DNA of 64,000 nt. Origin: Hymenopellis radicata. Taxonomy: Eukaryota > Basidiomycota > Agaricomycetes > Agaricales > Physalacriaceae. The stretch is from assembly GCA_015501595.1 (NCBI GenBank), contig JADNRX010000107.1, forward strand, positions 62,001 to 126,000. Direction: 5' to 3'. Positions 21,641-31,900 of the stretch are shown here, piece after piece (positions within the stretch are counted from its first letter, which is position 1; every line of letters begins with the position of its first letter). Below the pieces are notes generated by a model. The model saw only the letters and a program-made list of their open reading frames with translations, ran no database searches and was not told where the DNA came from. The position numbers and the translations under genes were made by a program.

Positions 21641-23897
21641 ACCTGCTCTCAGAAATTTCTATCTACCAACGACTGGTACCAAGCGCACGCGATTTTCCGT
21701 CGTTGTGGGCCTCGCTATTATTCGTGACATCCTGTGATTACCGGGAGGCCTAGTGCCATGTTTGCTGCCCGGTCTTCGCTGAGTGAAGAACGGATGACAC
21801 CGACACGCATCCTGTTGTGTGTTAGTCTTACTGTTAGCCTCGTTTGGTTGCATGGTCCATCGCGGCCGTCGGCGTTTGGTCACTGCTGTTGTTGCATTGC
21901 CGGCTGTCGTACATATATGTATATGAAGTACAACTATAGATTGCCGAATTGAAGTAGTTTTAAGTTGGATTATGCTGACTGAAGTTTGAGGCATGTATTC
22001 TCAGTGCATAAAGTCTGACAGAAGCTGTTTCAATGATATCATACATACACAAGTCACCTTCTGAGAACTTGCAGCAACTTAGGGAGAAGGGGTGACACAT
22101 GAGTTAACTCTGGAGGATTTTTAGCAACTCCGGCAGGAGGCTGATTCCTGAGTTGCTTGAAGTTACTTTGAGTTGTCTCTGGCAACTTAGGTTCCCTGGG
22201 TCAACCAGAAATAGGGATCTAAACTTAAGTCAACCAGATGCCAAAGTGCTTTTCCTGATGCAGTATGAGCATAGAAAAATGTTGATAGCATTCCAAGCAC
22301 TACAAATCGAAGCAAGCTATAGTATAATAGATGACAGCAAAAGATAAGAGTACAAGAGTTGTATACATAGGCTGTCCATTCGGTCCACTACCCGATTTAT
22401 GCAAGGTGATACTAGATATACATCTCCATCGAGGTGTCGAGTAGCCGGCCAGTGCTGTACATATCCTTTGTTGAAAGAAGGTCAGGACAGTACGAGGCGG
22501 AGACGACCTGGAGACAACAAGTATTCAGTCAGAAATACGCAAGGCAGGAAAGAAGACACACCTCCAAAGCCTCCAGTTTTATCCAATAGACCTGTCGAGT
22601 CGACGGGCTGAGCTACGTTCCCCAAGGGTGCGCGCTCTAACAGAATTATTCAGCCCAGGTACAGAAGAACAGTAAACAGATGGCTTACCACGGACATGGC
22701 CTGTCCAAGGTAGTTTGACGCGAGGGTGACAGTCGGTGATGATGGTGGGAAAGTTGGCGCGAGTAGTCAGTTGCATCCTGAAGGTAATAAAATACACTGT
22801 CAGCTCAAGTACGGCGAGAAGATGAGTGGGTTTACCATGGATGCTAAACAACAGTGTAAACCTAAAGGAAAATAAGTCGACGACTACGGCCACGTACCAG
22901 CCAATCCCGTTCTCTGCATCGTGACCCGCTGAAAGGAGTCCGGCCGAGCCTCCCTATTTATGTAGTAATTCATCTTGAAGGTGAAAGTCGGCCAGTCGTG
23001 ATGGCGCGTCGGCCTGCAGTCGGGTTCTCGAGTAAAAAGACTCGTCTGTGGCGACCGTTAGACACGATCAACAAATGGAGGAGTGGGTTTACCTTAATAT
23101 CTTGACCATTAGAGAATGGCATGATGCACTCCGGGACGAAGTGAGTAAACAAGAAATACTACGAGCAATGTTCACATACCAAATATTCCCGCATTCACGT
23201 CATCGTCGTTGGGTTGAAAATTGTTGTCGAAGCGGTCGTGGTCCTGATCTTTCAAGTCAGGCAGCAGTTAGATACAGCAAAAAACACGCACCTTGACGAT
23301 GACCACGGCATCAAGCTATCAACTATGTCCTTGTGATGGCTTAAGCGTCCGTGAGCAATGGTCGACGCCGTCCGTTTTCGGTTCACGGTCTTTGTCGTCG
23401 TCGGGTGATGCCACGGCTGCTGCTGTTGTTGTTGTTGCCCCTGGCTCGGTCGTCGTTCTTGCTGAGGGTTGCCGTCCTGGGTTCCTTGCTGATCGGTCGA
23501 CGTCGTCCTTGCTTAATGGTCGTTGACGCTCGACGGTGTCGTCGCACTGGCTGAGTGGTGCCGCTGCTGTTAGTTGTCGATGTGTCCTCGCTGGCTAGCC
23601 TCGCTAGCGCTTGTCGTCCTCCCTCGCCAGTACCGTCAACTGAGGTCATCCTCGCAGCCAGTCGCGTTCTTGTTCTTGTTCGCTGTCCTCTGGTCCTCGT
23701 CGCACAAACAGCTAGACTAGTCGTCCTCTACTGACTGCGGGCTCGGTTTGGCCATGCTCGGCTTCGTCCTCGCTGGCTGAGGTTGTCGCTGTCGTCGTCC
23801 TGCTAGAGTCATGTTGCCGACTGATGCCGCTGCCACACGGCTGTCCCTCGCGTTATCGACGTGTCATTGTTGGCGGGTATGCCGTTGTCGTCCAACG
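21641..23897. other. No gene recognised
   Basis: Only short open frames with no recognisable domain. The segment 23300-23880 is G/T/C-rich and imperfectly repetitive (tcgtcg, gtcctcgctggct). The phrase 'gagtgggtttacc' occurs at about 22826 and 23082, indicating an old local duplication. Confidence 0.5.
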
Positions 23898-24870
23898 TAG
23901 AGACCTCAACGAGTCCGACGCGAGTCAGACTCGCGACTCGTGACACAAGTACTCACGCAAAAAGAAGTCCAGTTCAGACTCGCGTCGGACTCGACTCGCG
24001 ATGACTCACGAGTCATCGTGAGTCCACTCGCGAGTACTCACCATGAGTCCGAGTCATCTCGGATACTCGTGAGTACTCGCGAGTCCATGCACTCCCAGTA
24101 TTCATGCGCAGCGAGCATCCCCGGGCAATGGCACGGGGACAGTCAGCTGGGCATGAGGATGGGGTGGGAGTGGTAGGAGTGGGAGTGGGAGTGGTGGAAG
24201 TAAGGGTGGTGGTGGTGATAGTCGTAGTGGTGAAGCTAGTCTTGGCTGTGCATCCCGCATCCGCGTCCCGCATCCTCGTCACCGCATCCCGCATCCTCAT
24301 CACCACATCCTTCATCCATCGATGTCGTCCGTCATGGCTGTGGTCATGGTCATGGTCGTGGTCGTCGGGTCGTTGTAGTCGTTGCCAGGTTATTGTCGTC
24401 CGTTGCTGCTGTCACAGAGACAGCAGCAGCAGGCCCGGCATGAAGCCAAGGCCAGAAATACACACTACACGCCGCCTGACAATCGTCAGAGCGGCAGGAG
24501 CGACAATCGTCGCATCCTGGGTGGTCGTGGTGGTGGGAGAATACAAGAAAGACGACCTGATCAGATGCTTACGCGTCCTCTCAGATCTCGGCCCGGATCG
24601 CCGGATCGGGCGAGATAATCGCGCACGTCTCGTTCTCGAGACGTTGTGGACCGTTTGCTCTGGAAAAAATTTGTAAATTTAGCTAAAATATATTGCTAAA
24701 TATTTGCGAGTCACTATGTGATGACTCGCACCCCACAGACTGATACTCAGACTCGCGCTCAGACTCGTGAGTACGTGACTCGCAAGTCACGCGAGTGCGA
24801 ACGCCGACGTGCCCGACGCGAGTCGAGTCACCAGATGACTCGGTGACTCGGTGACTCGTTGAGGTCTCTA
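23898..24870. mobile_element. Non-autonomous hAT-type element, 973 bp, with GACTCGCGAGTC arrays
   Basis: The ends are TAGAGACCTCAACGAGTC and its inverse. The target duplication is GTCCAACG (23890-23897) and GTCCAACA (24871-24878), 7 of 8 identical. The subterminal 200 bp are dense in gactcgcgagtc and gactcgtgagtc palindromes. The core is in the opposite orientation to that of 10743-13892 and contains catccccgggcaatggcacg (about 24117), ctgacaatcgtcag, gcgacaatcgtcgc, cttacgcg and aaatttgtaaattt. It has no coding capacity. Confidence 0.88.
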
Positions 24871-24878
24871 GTCCAACA

Positions 24879-25600
24879 TGAGCCGGTGCTCGGGTCGGTA
24901 AGATTGGTGTGGGATGAGGCTAAGAGGATAAGACGGACTTGAGAAAAAATCAGAAGTCAACATGCACGTGGCTCGGTTGCTCTGGGCCGAGGTCCGAAGA
25001 AACGCGTAAGCGTTTGACCAAGTCCGATCACCCAGCTCTCTCCTCCACCCCACCACTAAGTACGACCACTCAGTGGCGACAGCTGTGATCGCTGTCGCTC
25101 TGATGTCCGTCAGGCCACCTCTGGGGTGGAGATATACGCTTTGGCTATGTGCCGGGCTCACTGCTGCTGTCTTATAAAGACAGCAGCAGCAGCTGACAAT
25201 ATCGACAACGACAACGCCGTGACAATGATGTCGACGACGACACCGGGACAACGATAACAGCAACAACAAGACGGCAATGACTACGAGGAGGATGAGGATG
25301 TGTCGGGGATGCGGCAACCGACGACAACGACAACGACTACCACCGTCGCTGTCACCACCACCTCTCCCACTCCCATCATCACCACCACCCTCAGTCCGCC
25401 CTCATGCACGGCTGAGTGTCCCCGTGCCTTTGCCCGGGGATGCTCGCCGAGCATGAATGGATTTGGGTAGTGGGTGATCCGCGAGTTCCTCGTGTACTCG
25501 CGTTAACTGGACTCATCTGACTCGCGAGTCAAGGCGTAACAAACGGATCAGCCTGTTTGCACTCGAGTACTAGTATCACGGATCGCACCCAAGTACGACT
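24879..25600. mobile_element. Partial hAT-type element core, target of the insertion at 23898
   Basis: From about 24990 the sequence follows the 10743-type core: aacgcgtaagcg, 'gtcaggccacctctggggtg', 'gtgccgggctcactgctgctgtc', a CAC-rich tract, then the inverse of the catccccgggca motif near 25410-25445. Next come 'catgaatggatttgggtagt' and actcgcgagtc/cgagtac palindromes. The expected right terminus (gactcgttgaggtctcta) is missing; the sequence diverges near 25605. The copy is therefore truncated on the right. Confidence 0.6.
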
Positions 25601-25997
25601 CCTACCAATATGTCAACTCATATGTATAAACTCTAAGGCGGATGTCTAATAATTGAATATTCATTTTTCCTTCGCTATTCTAGTGCTACATACTTCATAA
25701 ATATGTTCTAAAATGTCATAAACCACTTGCCACCACCCGATTATGCATAAAAGGTTCTAAATAGGCAATGTAGGTTTTTCCTGATGCAGGTGAACCTCGC
25801 TCTAAAGAGCTCTGATCCTGGCTTTTCGAAACATAAATCAGACTTAAATCAGCTTTGGAAAAAGGAGGGATACCGAAGATTTACAATTCTTGCAAATCTG
25901 CTAAAACAGCAAATTCCTGGTATTTCAAGGATATTTCAGCCATTCTATCAATTTAAGGAGATATTTGCCAGTGGGGCAATTCCTGATGAGGATACGT
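25601..25997. other. No gene recognised; contains the breakpoint of a segmental duplication
   Basis: AT-rich. Similarity to the 38.6-kb copy of the secreted-protein gene ends at about 25988, beside 'attcctgatgagg'. The phrase ttttcctgatgcag lies at about 25776. Confidence 0.5.
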
Positions 25998-26240
25998 ACT
26001 GCAGTCGTCGCAGCAAATGAGCTGGTCATAGCCCGGGCAATAGAACTCGCGGTTCTCAGCAAACACCGAGCGACCGCAGACGACGCTGCTGTCGCCGTAG
26101 TCATAGCAGTAGCAGTTCTCCTTCTTCTCAAGGGCGGTGTTCATCTCGCGCTTGGTGCTGAGAGGCATCTTGGGGGTGGCGTTGACGCTGACGCTGACGA
26201 CTGCGAGTACGAGGGTTGTGAAAATGGTTTGGAAATGCAT
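25998..26240 (-). pseudogene. Small cysteine-rich secreted protein, copy 1, last exon missing
   Basis: Exon 1 (26000-26240) encodes 80 residues. It begins MHFQTIFTTLVLAVVSVSVN, a clear signal peptide with likely cleavage after VNA. A mature part follows with NCYCYD, VVCGRS, FYCPGY, ICCDDC, that is seven cysteines in the pattern C-X-C-Xn-C-Xn-C-Xn-CC-XX-C. The donor GTACGTATCC is intact, but the sequence after it is unrelated to the intron and second exon of the intact copy at 38638-38947. The eighth cysteine and the proper stop are thus lost. Reading through gives a 95-residue product ending HWQISP. It may still be expressed as an altered protein. The mature function is unknown. Confidence 0.65.
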
Positions 26241-26857
26241 CTTGGTGAACGCGTAGGTCAGTAGACTGGATAACGGTCGTGGGATAGATACAAGAGTTAC
26301 CTCGAAAAAATGGGATGGGGAGAATAAAACTGGGTTTGAGCAAAGGATTAGAATGTGAGAGAAGCAAACTGGGAATGCTGAGGTCAGAAGGGAAGATTCA
26401 ACACGTTCTTATAGGCTATCACTGTGTTATTTTTGGTTCGGGGCGTGTTTGGAGCATCTTCCGTTTAGCTTGCGTTTAGCGAGTTTCAGGGTGTGTATGA
26501 CCAGTTTACCAGGGAGCACTCCGTCGGAAGGATGGTCATACGCAGCTGCTGCTGTGCCCAACCCCGTTTCAAGTTTCAAGTAGCCCTACAGCGGACCATA
26601 GCGTTGAATTTCAATTAGAAAACACCCATCGGAGTAGCAAGGCTGTAGGTCGCAGAAGAGTTAGCCCATAAGATGACGCGTACTGATAATGCATTGAAAG
26701 TTGAAAGGCGATTTTCGCAATTAAGAATGTGACTGCAGGTCGAGATCCTTCGGGATTAAGTGGCATGATACGCATCACACTGACATCGGACGAAAGTACA
26801 GCAGCCAAATGGAGAAGTCATACCTCGTTCCGCAACTTATGTGAAGAAAGCAGCACT

Positions 26858-27688
26858 CTACTTCTTCGTGAACGTCCACTGGGACCGCTTATCAGTCTTG
26901 GAGCTAAGGGTGACCTGTATACGTGACTCTCCGTTCAGGTTATGATCGTAGAAGTGCAACAGAAACGTACAATGGTCCCCGATTCTCCGCTGGACAAACT
27001 CCAGTAGTATCTGCTGCCGGTCGTGCTGATGCTATGATATCGAGAACTCGTAAGCCTCGAACTTCGAAGACCGCATAAAAAGACGCGAACGAACGTGTAA
27101 ACGTCTGACGTGTTTGTCTCCTTGATAACCCACTGCTGGTTTCTACCGGGCCGACCCTCGACGACATCGCCTTCGTCAGCACTGTCACCGCTGTAGGCGT
27201 CGGTGGCTGTTCCGAAGTTCACAATCGTGTAGCGTTTGTTGCTGAGCTCGGTGACAGTCCACTGTTCACGCTCGTCAGTACGAGGAAATATATGAAATAC
27301 TGTACCGTTCCGACCCTAAATTCGCATAACGCGTCACGCGGGCCCCGGAACCTAACTTACGATAAAGGATAACGCATCACACACCTCAAATCTAGGGTCA
27401 CATCACTCAAAATGGCAATTTTTCGGGCCCGCCTGCGGCGGGATCTCCAAATCGGGCCTTGTGCCTGAAAACGAACCTGTTCCCTGTAAGTTCGCGGCAT
27501 AACGCGTCACACGCCGCGAACTTACGGTCGGAACGGTACAGTAGGTGAGTCTGCTTACTCGAGAGTGATTTTTTCTGGTCAAAGATATCGGCCGTGACGG
27601 GCGTCGCTGTATTTCCATCCTCCAGGATCGCGACGTTGCCGTATTGGACATTGGTGATAACATATTTTCCTGTTTCAACGGGAGACAT
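26858..27688 (-). pseudogene. Beta-trefoil (I66/CCL2-like) gene, copy 1, frameshifted, with a MITE in intron 1
   Basis: Four exons match the intact copy at 39580-40160: 27559-27688, 27095-27261, 26971-27031 and 26858-26914. It starts MSPVETGKYVITNVQYGN and ends SQWTFTKK. The last three exons have correct sites and phases. Exon 1 has one extra A in a run of A (gaccagaaaaaatcac here, gacctgaagaatcac in the intact copy), so using the conserved GTAAGC donor throws exon 2 out of frame. Intron 1 carries a 242-bp MITE (27300-27541). The gene is therefore probably dead unless another donor is used. The family is secreted or cytosolic 15-kDa beta-trefoil proteins that act as lectins or protease inhibitors in mushrooms. 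Confidence 0.7.
27300..27541. mobile_element. TA-flanked MITE in a lectin intron (242 bp)
   Basis: Starts CTGTACCGTTCCGACC and ends GGTCGGAACGGTACAG, with TA at 27298-27299 and 27542-27543. Close relative of the copy at 830-1082, sharing gttcgcggcataacgcgtca and gcggcgggat-type segments. It lies wholly inside intron 1 of the beta-trefoil gene copy. Confidence 0.9.
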
Positions 27689-28503
27689 CTTTGTACGAAG
27701 GGTGGGAGAAATTTTTGGTATTACAAATACTTATAACGGGAGGCCCACACCCTATGCCGCTTTGAGGACAAGTCAGGCGGGACAAGAATATTTGGATCTA
27801 GTTGGTCAAGGAAAGATGTGACGCCGGATTGGCGCCGAATGCACTCCATTTCTGAAGCTATATTAGGCGCTGTCATGAGCATATTAAGTCACAAGAAGAA
27901 TGATTTCGGACTGAATGCATACTCACGCTGTGTCAACATTCAATCAGGACCACAGACACCCTTTAGGATATGGAATTGAGCTACCACAGGCGTTAGTAAT
28001 CTCCGAGACAGAAAGAAAGTCGACTGGGACACCTGACCCACGAGACGGTGGGACGCCGTCTGCGGAAGACTTCACGACAAGTCAAGGTCCTGCAAATGAT
28101 TGACGCTAGCAGTAGCTATAAGTAGTTACGGAGTTGAGTCTTGACGACGATGCTTTCCGCCGACAGTATACGCGGAGAAGCGTCGGAAGTCACATAGTCC
28201 TAAGGTTAGGTCACCGAGAGTGCTGAAGGATCTATGTAGCATGGAACTTGGCAGTAGATGTCAACGAGCTTCTGGAATTTGAACGAGCAGGATCACGGCC
28301 ACGTGCCTCTGCTGTAGGGCCGGGCAACTCACCCGGTCTCACCGAGTCAGGACTATTGATCAACAACCACTCTACATTCTTACAGCATGTACGTTTCCAA
28401 AAGCACTCACAGTCCATTCACGGTCAGCACTCGTATATTAACAGACATATCACTCGGTAACAGACTCATGCGAGACATAGCACTGATACTAGGACGAAGA
28501 AGG
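27689..28503. other. Upstream part of a segmental duplication (matches 40161-40880)
   Basis: Stretches such as 'ggattggcgccgaatgcact', 'cattcttacagcatgtacg' and cagtccattcacggtcagca match 40.2-40.9 kb with about 15-25% changes and indels. No open frame is convincing. This is promoter and upstream sequence of the lectin copy plus non-coding DNA. Confidence 0.6.
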
Positions 28504-29584
28504 TTAATAACAAAGCATGAAATGGGCGATAGTAGACGTACACAGCGGAACTAAAAGACGAAATGTTCCCCCCGAAAGACTCAGAAGTCCAATTTCAGTT
28601 CGACCTATAGATTGAGGTAAGTCGATACGAGGGACGGCAGTACCACAAACCTTTTCAATGACCGCTTGCAATCCATTGTTGATAATGCGGACGATCTTCC
28701 GTACCTCCTGAGCAGAAGACTCCTTACAGGCTCTTCCTGCGGCATGCACAGCTACACCCATGAGCTCGTCAGATGTAATGTCTGCTCCGGGAGATTCTCT
28801 GAGGCATCCGCGCGCCTGGAGAATAAAATCATCAAGCCACTTATGTCCATAGAAATCCATCGAACGGTGTACCGCCTGTTATGTAGTGCAAACAAATATG
28901 AGTTTTTCGAACACGTCGAGCATGTCATAGTGAGGGATGAGCGGTCCTCGGCGTTTATTGTGATACCAGGATCAATGGATCCCAAAAAACCGCTTAGGGC
29001 GTGAACACTCGCTCGAGAACATTCCAGGAAATACTGCTGAAGAAAGTGATAGTCCATGCCAGTAATGACGCGCAGTTCTGCTGAATTTTCCCATTTAGGA
29101 AGCGGGATACGAAGAATCTCCTTGGCAGCTGCGCGAGCAATATCTGCCCAGCGACAGCGGCACGCAATAGCGAATATCCTGATGGGCTCGGTCTTCATCA
29201 TCCCTGAAGAGCAAATCACCTCCTTCAAACGCTCTTGAGCGTCCTCCATCATGTACTTCTGCAGAGCATCCACGACGGAAACCTCTGCTGTCGTCTCGGG
29301 CCCAATAGTCGCTGGGTAGCACAATCGCATCACAGCGCACATCGTACGGCAGTCTTCCGACGCCCTATACACCGGAAGATTCTCGTAGGTCTCGGCGGGG
29401 GAACTATCGCCTAAAAGATTGGCGAAGAATGGGAGGCGTAAATGAGGAACGATTTTACGGCGTATAGGATGGTGCCTTCGGAGGTAATGATGACGAGATC
29501 GGCCCCGCGGCCAGGGGAGTCGAAAGGCGTAGGGGCAATAGGGGCAGGAGGAGGAGTAGGCACGATACTGGTAGTCGTCGCCAT
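28504..29584 (-). pseudogene. BTB/POZ-domain protein gene, frameshifted
   Basis: The likely start is at 29584 (MATTTSIVPTPPPAPIAPTP), followed by GADLVIITSEGTILYAVKSF, the start of a BTB domain. One base appears missing near 29430, where the frame must shift to continue as PFFANLLGDSSPAETYENLP. The rest is typical of basidiomycete BTB proteins: SEDCRTMCAVMRLCYPATIG, the DALQKYMMEDAQERLKEV helix, then EPIRIFAIACRCRWADIARA. A further frame change near 28860 leads to GHKWLDDFILQARGCLRESP and a C-terminal helix with QEVRKIVRIINNG. One change may be an intron. Such proteins are thought to bind cullin-3 or act in protein interaction; the target is unknown. At least one true frameshift makes this probably a pseudogene. 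Confidence 0.55.
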
Positions 29585-29651
29585 GAAGGTCGTCGTGGTT
29601 CAGATGAACGTACAAGCGGGCGCCTATCGATGGACACGAGGCATCATGTGA

Positions 29652-30978
29652 ATGTCTGAGTTACGGAACAAGTGCGCGGGACATCCCTTCGAGACACGCT
29701 GGTCTAGGGGATCTGAACGTGCTCGAGACGGACGGATGATGATGGCAGAACGCAGACGATTGTGGCTGTGCTACGTCGGGCTCTGTACTACTTGTACTAC
29801 TGAATCCATGCACATCGGGTACCGGGCCGAACCCAAACCCTCTCGCGACTCTCTTCCTGCCTCTTTCCCCTGGTCTTTGCCTCTTGCCGTGCCTGGGCTA
29901 CCTAGCCCAACGCAAGTGTCGGACGGAGGCATCGAGTGGCATTTATACTGCTAGCAGCTTCGTTGATTAGGAAAAGGACGCGTTATATGTGACTCGAAGA
30001 TACGTACACTCAAACCAGGCAAGAGCCAGGACAATGCCTTTAGCTTCAAGTTCAAGTGAAGCCTAGACATTGAACCTGAAGCCTAGACATAACGGTGTGT
30101 AGATGCAATACTAAAGCCTCAGGCATCATCGCGGAGGAAATCCCCATGTCGAACCCCGATATAAAGCTGTTGTATTCGCCGTTCACACTAACAAAACAAA
30201 TGATGAGCGATTGCGGAAGCCGGTATCACACCGCCTCTCACCACTGTGGCGTCAAACATATTCCGTGTTCTACCATGACGGGGTTCGACTGTATAAGCTT
30301 GGAACATGTTGCCTCTGAGTCAAGTTAGTTTCAGAAACAGAAGAATATCCGAAAATATCGCTTACCGGTGTCCAACTGGAAAATGCACTACCCCTCCTGT
30401 TCTACCGCGTTAATGGAAACTGGAGGATCGAGCGCGTGGTCGTGAGGCATCTACTATAATCGTTGTGCATGTCCTCCAGCGCGTCGTGCGTTGAGAGCTT
30501 CGAAGATGCGAGAAAAGTGTGGCATGATGGAGGTCAAAAACATAAGACTCCGCTTATGTAACGTGACCATCTTTAACTCTGACCATCAATTCCACATTTA
30601 ACAACGTTTCAACTGCTTTGCTTCAAAAGACCAGTGCGCGCATAATAAGGTAAATTACTAGGCCACCCTCTTGCGAAAGCCAGATCTCTTTAATGCATGG
30701 CATTTGCGCCCAATATCATTGAACGTGGGGAAAGTAAGCAGTCGCAATTGATTGGTTGCTCAGAAGTACTTCTAACATCCGTTTAAGCGTACAGCAAGCG
30801 TGCTGATGAGAGGTGTGATGAACAGCCAACCTATGGTATTAGATCCGCGAGGGAGTGATCGATATCATCGTGGGATCACTTGTTGAAAAATGGCTCGTCT
30901 GGTTGCGTTACCCCAAAGATCCAGCATCAGCCCAACGCCCACTAACGCCTGGCGCGTTGGCTTCTCTGTCGTTCTTTT
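29652..30978. other. No gene recognised
   Basis: Short open frames only, none with a recognisable domain. A short tandem phrase 'gaagcctagacattgaacct'/'gaagcctagacataacgg' occurs at about 30057-30095. The last 200 bp are probably the promoter of the membrane-protein gene at 30979. Confidence 0.4.
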
Positions 30979-31900
30979 ATGTCGACCACGCTTGTTCGTG
31001 TAGACGACAGCGACGTTTCAAACATCCAGTACTCGAATAAGCCGGGATGGTTCACCGCTGGAAGCGCGAACGAGTTCAATCACACCACACATGGAACCCG
31101 GAGCGCGGGCGCCACAGCGACCTTCGTCTTCAACGGTATTCTCTAGCCTTACATCCGTTGTTGTCATTCTCCGTTCACAAATCTCCACAGGTACTTTCGT
31201 CCAAGTGTACGGCACAATCTCCAGTGCCAATCTCTCAGGAGCCCCAGATCCTGTATCAAAGTTTTCCCTCGATGCCAGCTCCTCGGCGACGTTCGCGCCT
31301 ACGCCTGGCGCGGACGTTCAGTATGAACAGGTCATGTTCCAGTCCGCCGATCTACAGCCAGGGGAGCACACGCTCGTGATGAACTCGACGATAGAGCTCA
31401 GCTGGTTTTGGCTGGACTACATCGTGTATACGCCACTTGATGAAGAAGCAGATGCCACTTCGACAAGCTCAAGCCTAAGCTTGAGTGCTACACAGTCTGA
31501 CATAATGCCAACCTCGACCTCGAGCGTAGCCGTGGGCCGCTCCAAGTCATCTGCGACACCCGACATCATTGGAGGTGCAGTGGGAGGGGTGGCTGCGTTG
31601 GTCGTACTCGGGTGTCTGATTGGGTTCTTATGTTATCGGAGTCGGCGGCTAAAGCGCGGCTCCACGCTTGCACATGAATATTCGAGAGGCGTGCCCACTC
31701 CATTTATGTTAGAAAGCGCATATGGTCAGTACACCTTCCTCTCGATGAGGATACCGACGCTTATTTCTCGCGCATCAGTACCTCCGCCCAACAGTTCGTC
31801 TGCATATCAAACTGGGACGCTACCCAGCGGGAGTAGAACTACCGCTACCGGGGAATATCAGCATCCGCCTTCTTATAAGGCCACGTTTGGGCATCATTGA
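30979..31900 (+). CDS. Single-pass membrane protein with extracellular beta-rich domain, paralog 1
   Basis: Exon 1, 30979-31135, begins MSTTLVRVDDSDVSNIQYSN and contains GWFTAGSANEFNHTTHG and TATFVFNG. The intron 31136-31190 has GT and AG ends and phase 1. Exon 2 continues TFVQVYGTISSANLSGAPDP, FQSADLQPGEHTLVM and WFWLDYIVYTP. A Ser/Thr-rich linker follows, then the membrane segment IIGGAVGGVAALVVLGCLIG, a basic stop-transfer (YRSRRLKRG) and a cytosolic tail ending PPSYKATFGHH. An in-frame 54-nt piece (31722-31775, gtcagt...gcatcag) is probably another intron, since the paralog has one at this place. There is no classic signal peptide, so the topology is inferred from the membrane segment and linker. 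This architecture is common in Agaricomycetes. The ligand and role are unknown; a surface-sensor role is speculation. Confidence 0.75.

Noticed and set aside
30270..30300. ggggttcgactg word as a second tRNA T-arm
   Set aside because: No matching acceptor, D or anticodon stems around it; a similar word near 35045 also fails.
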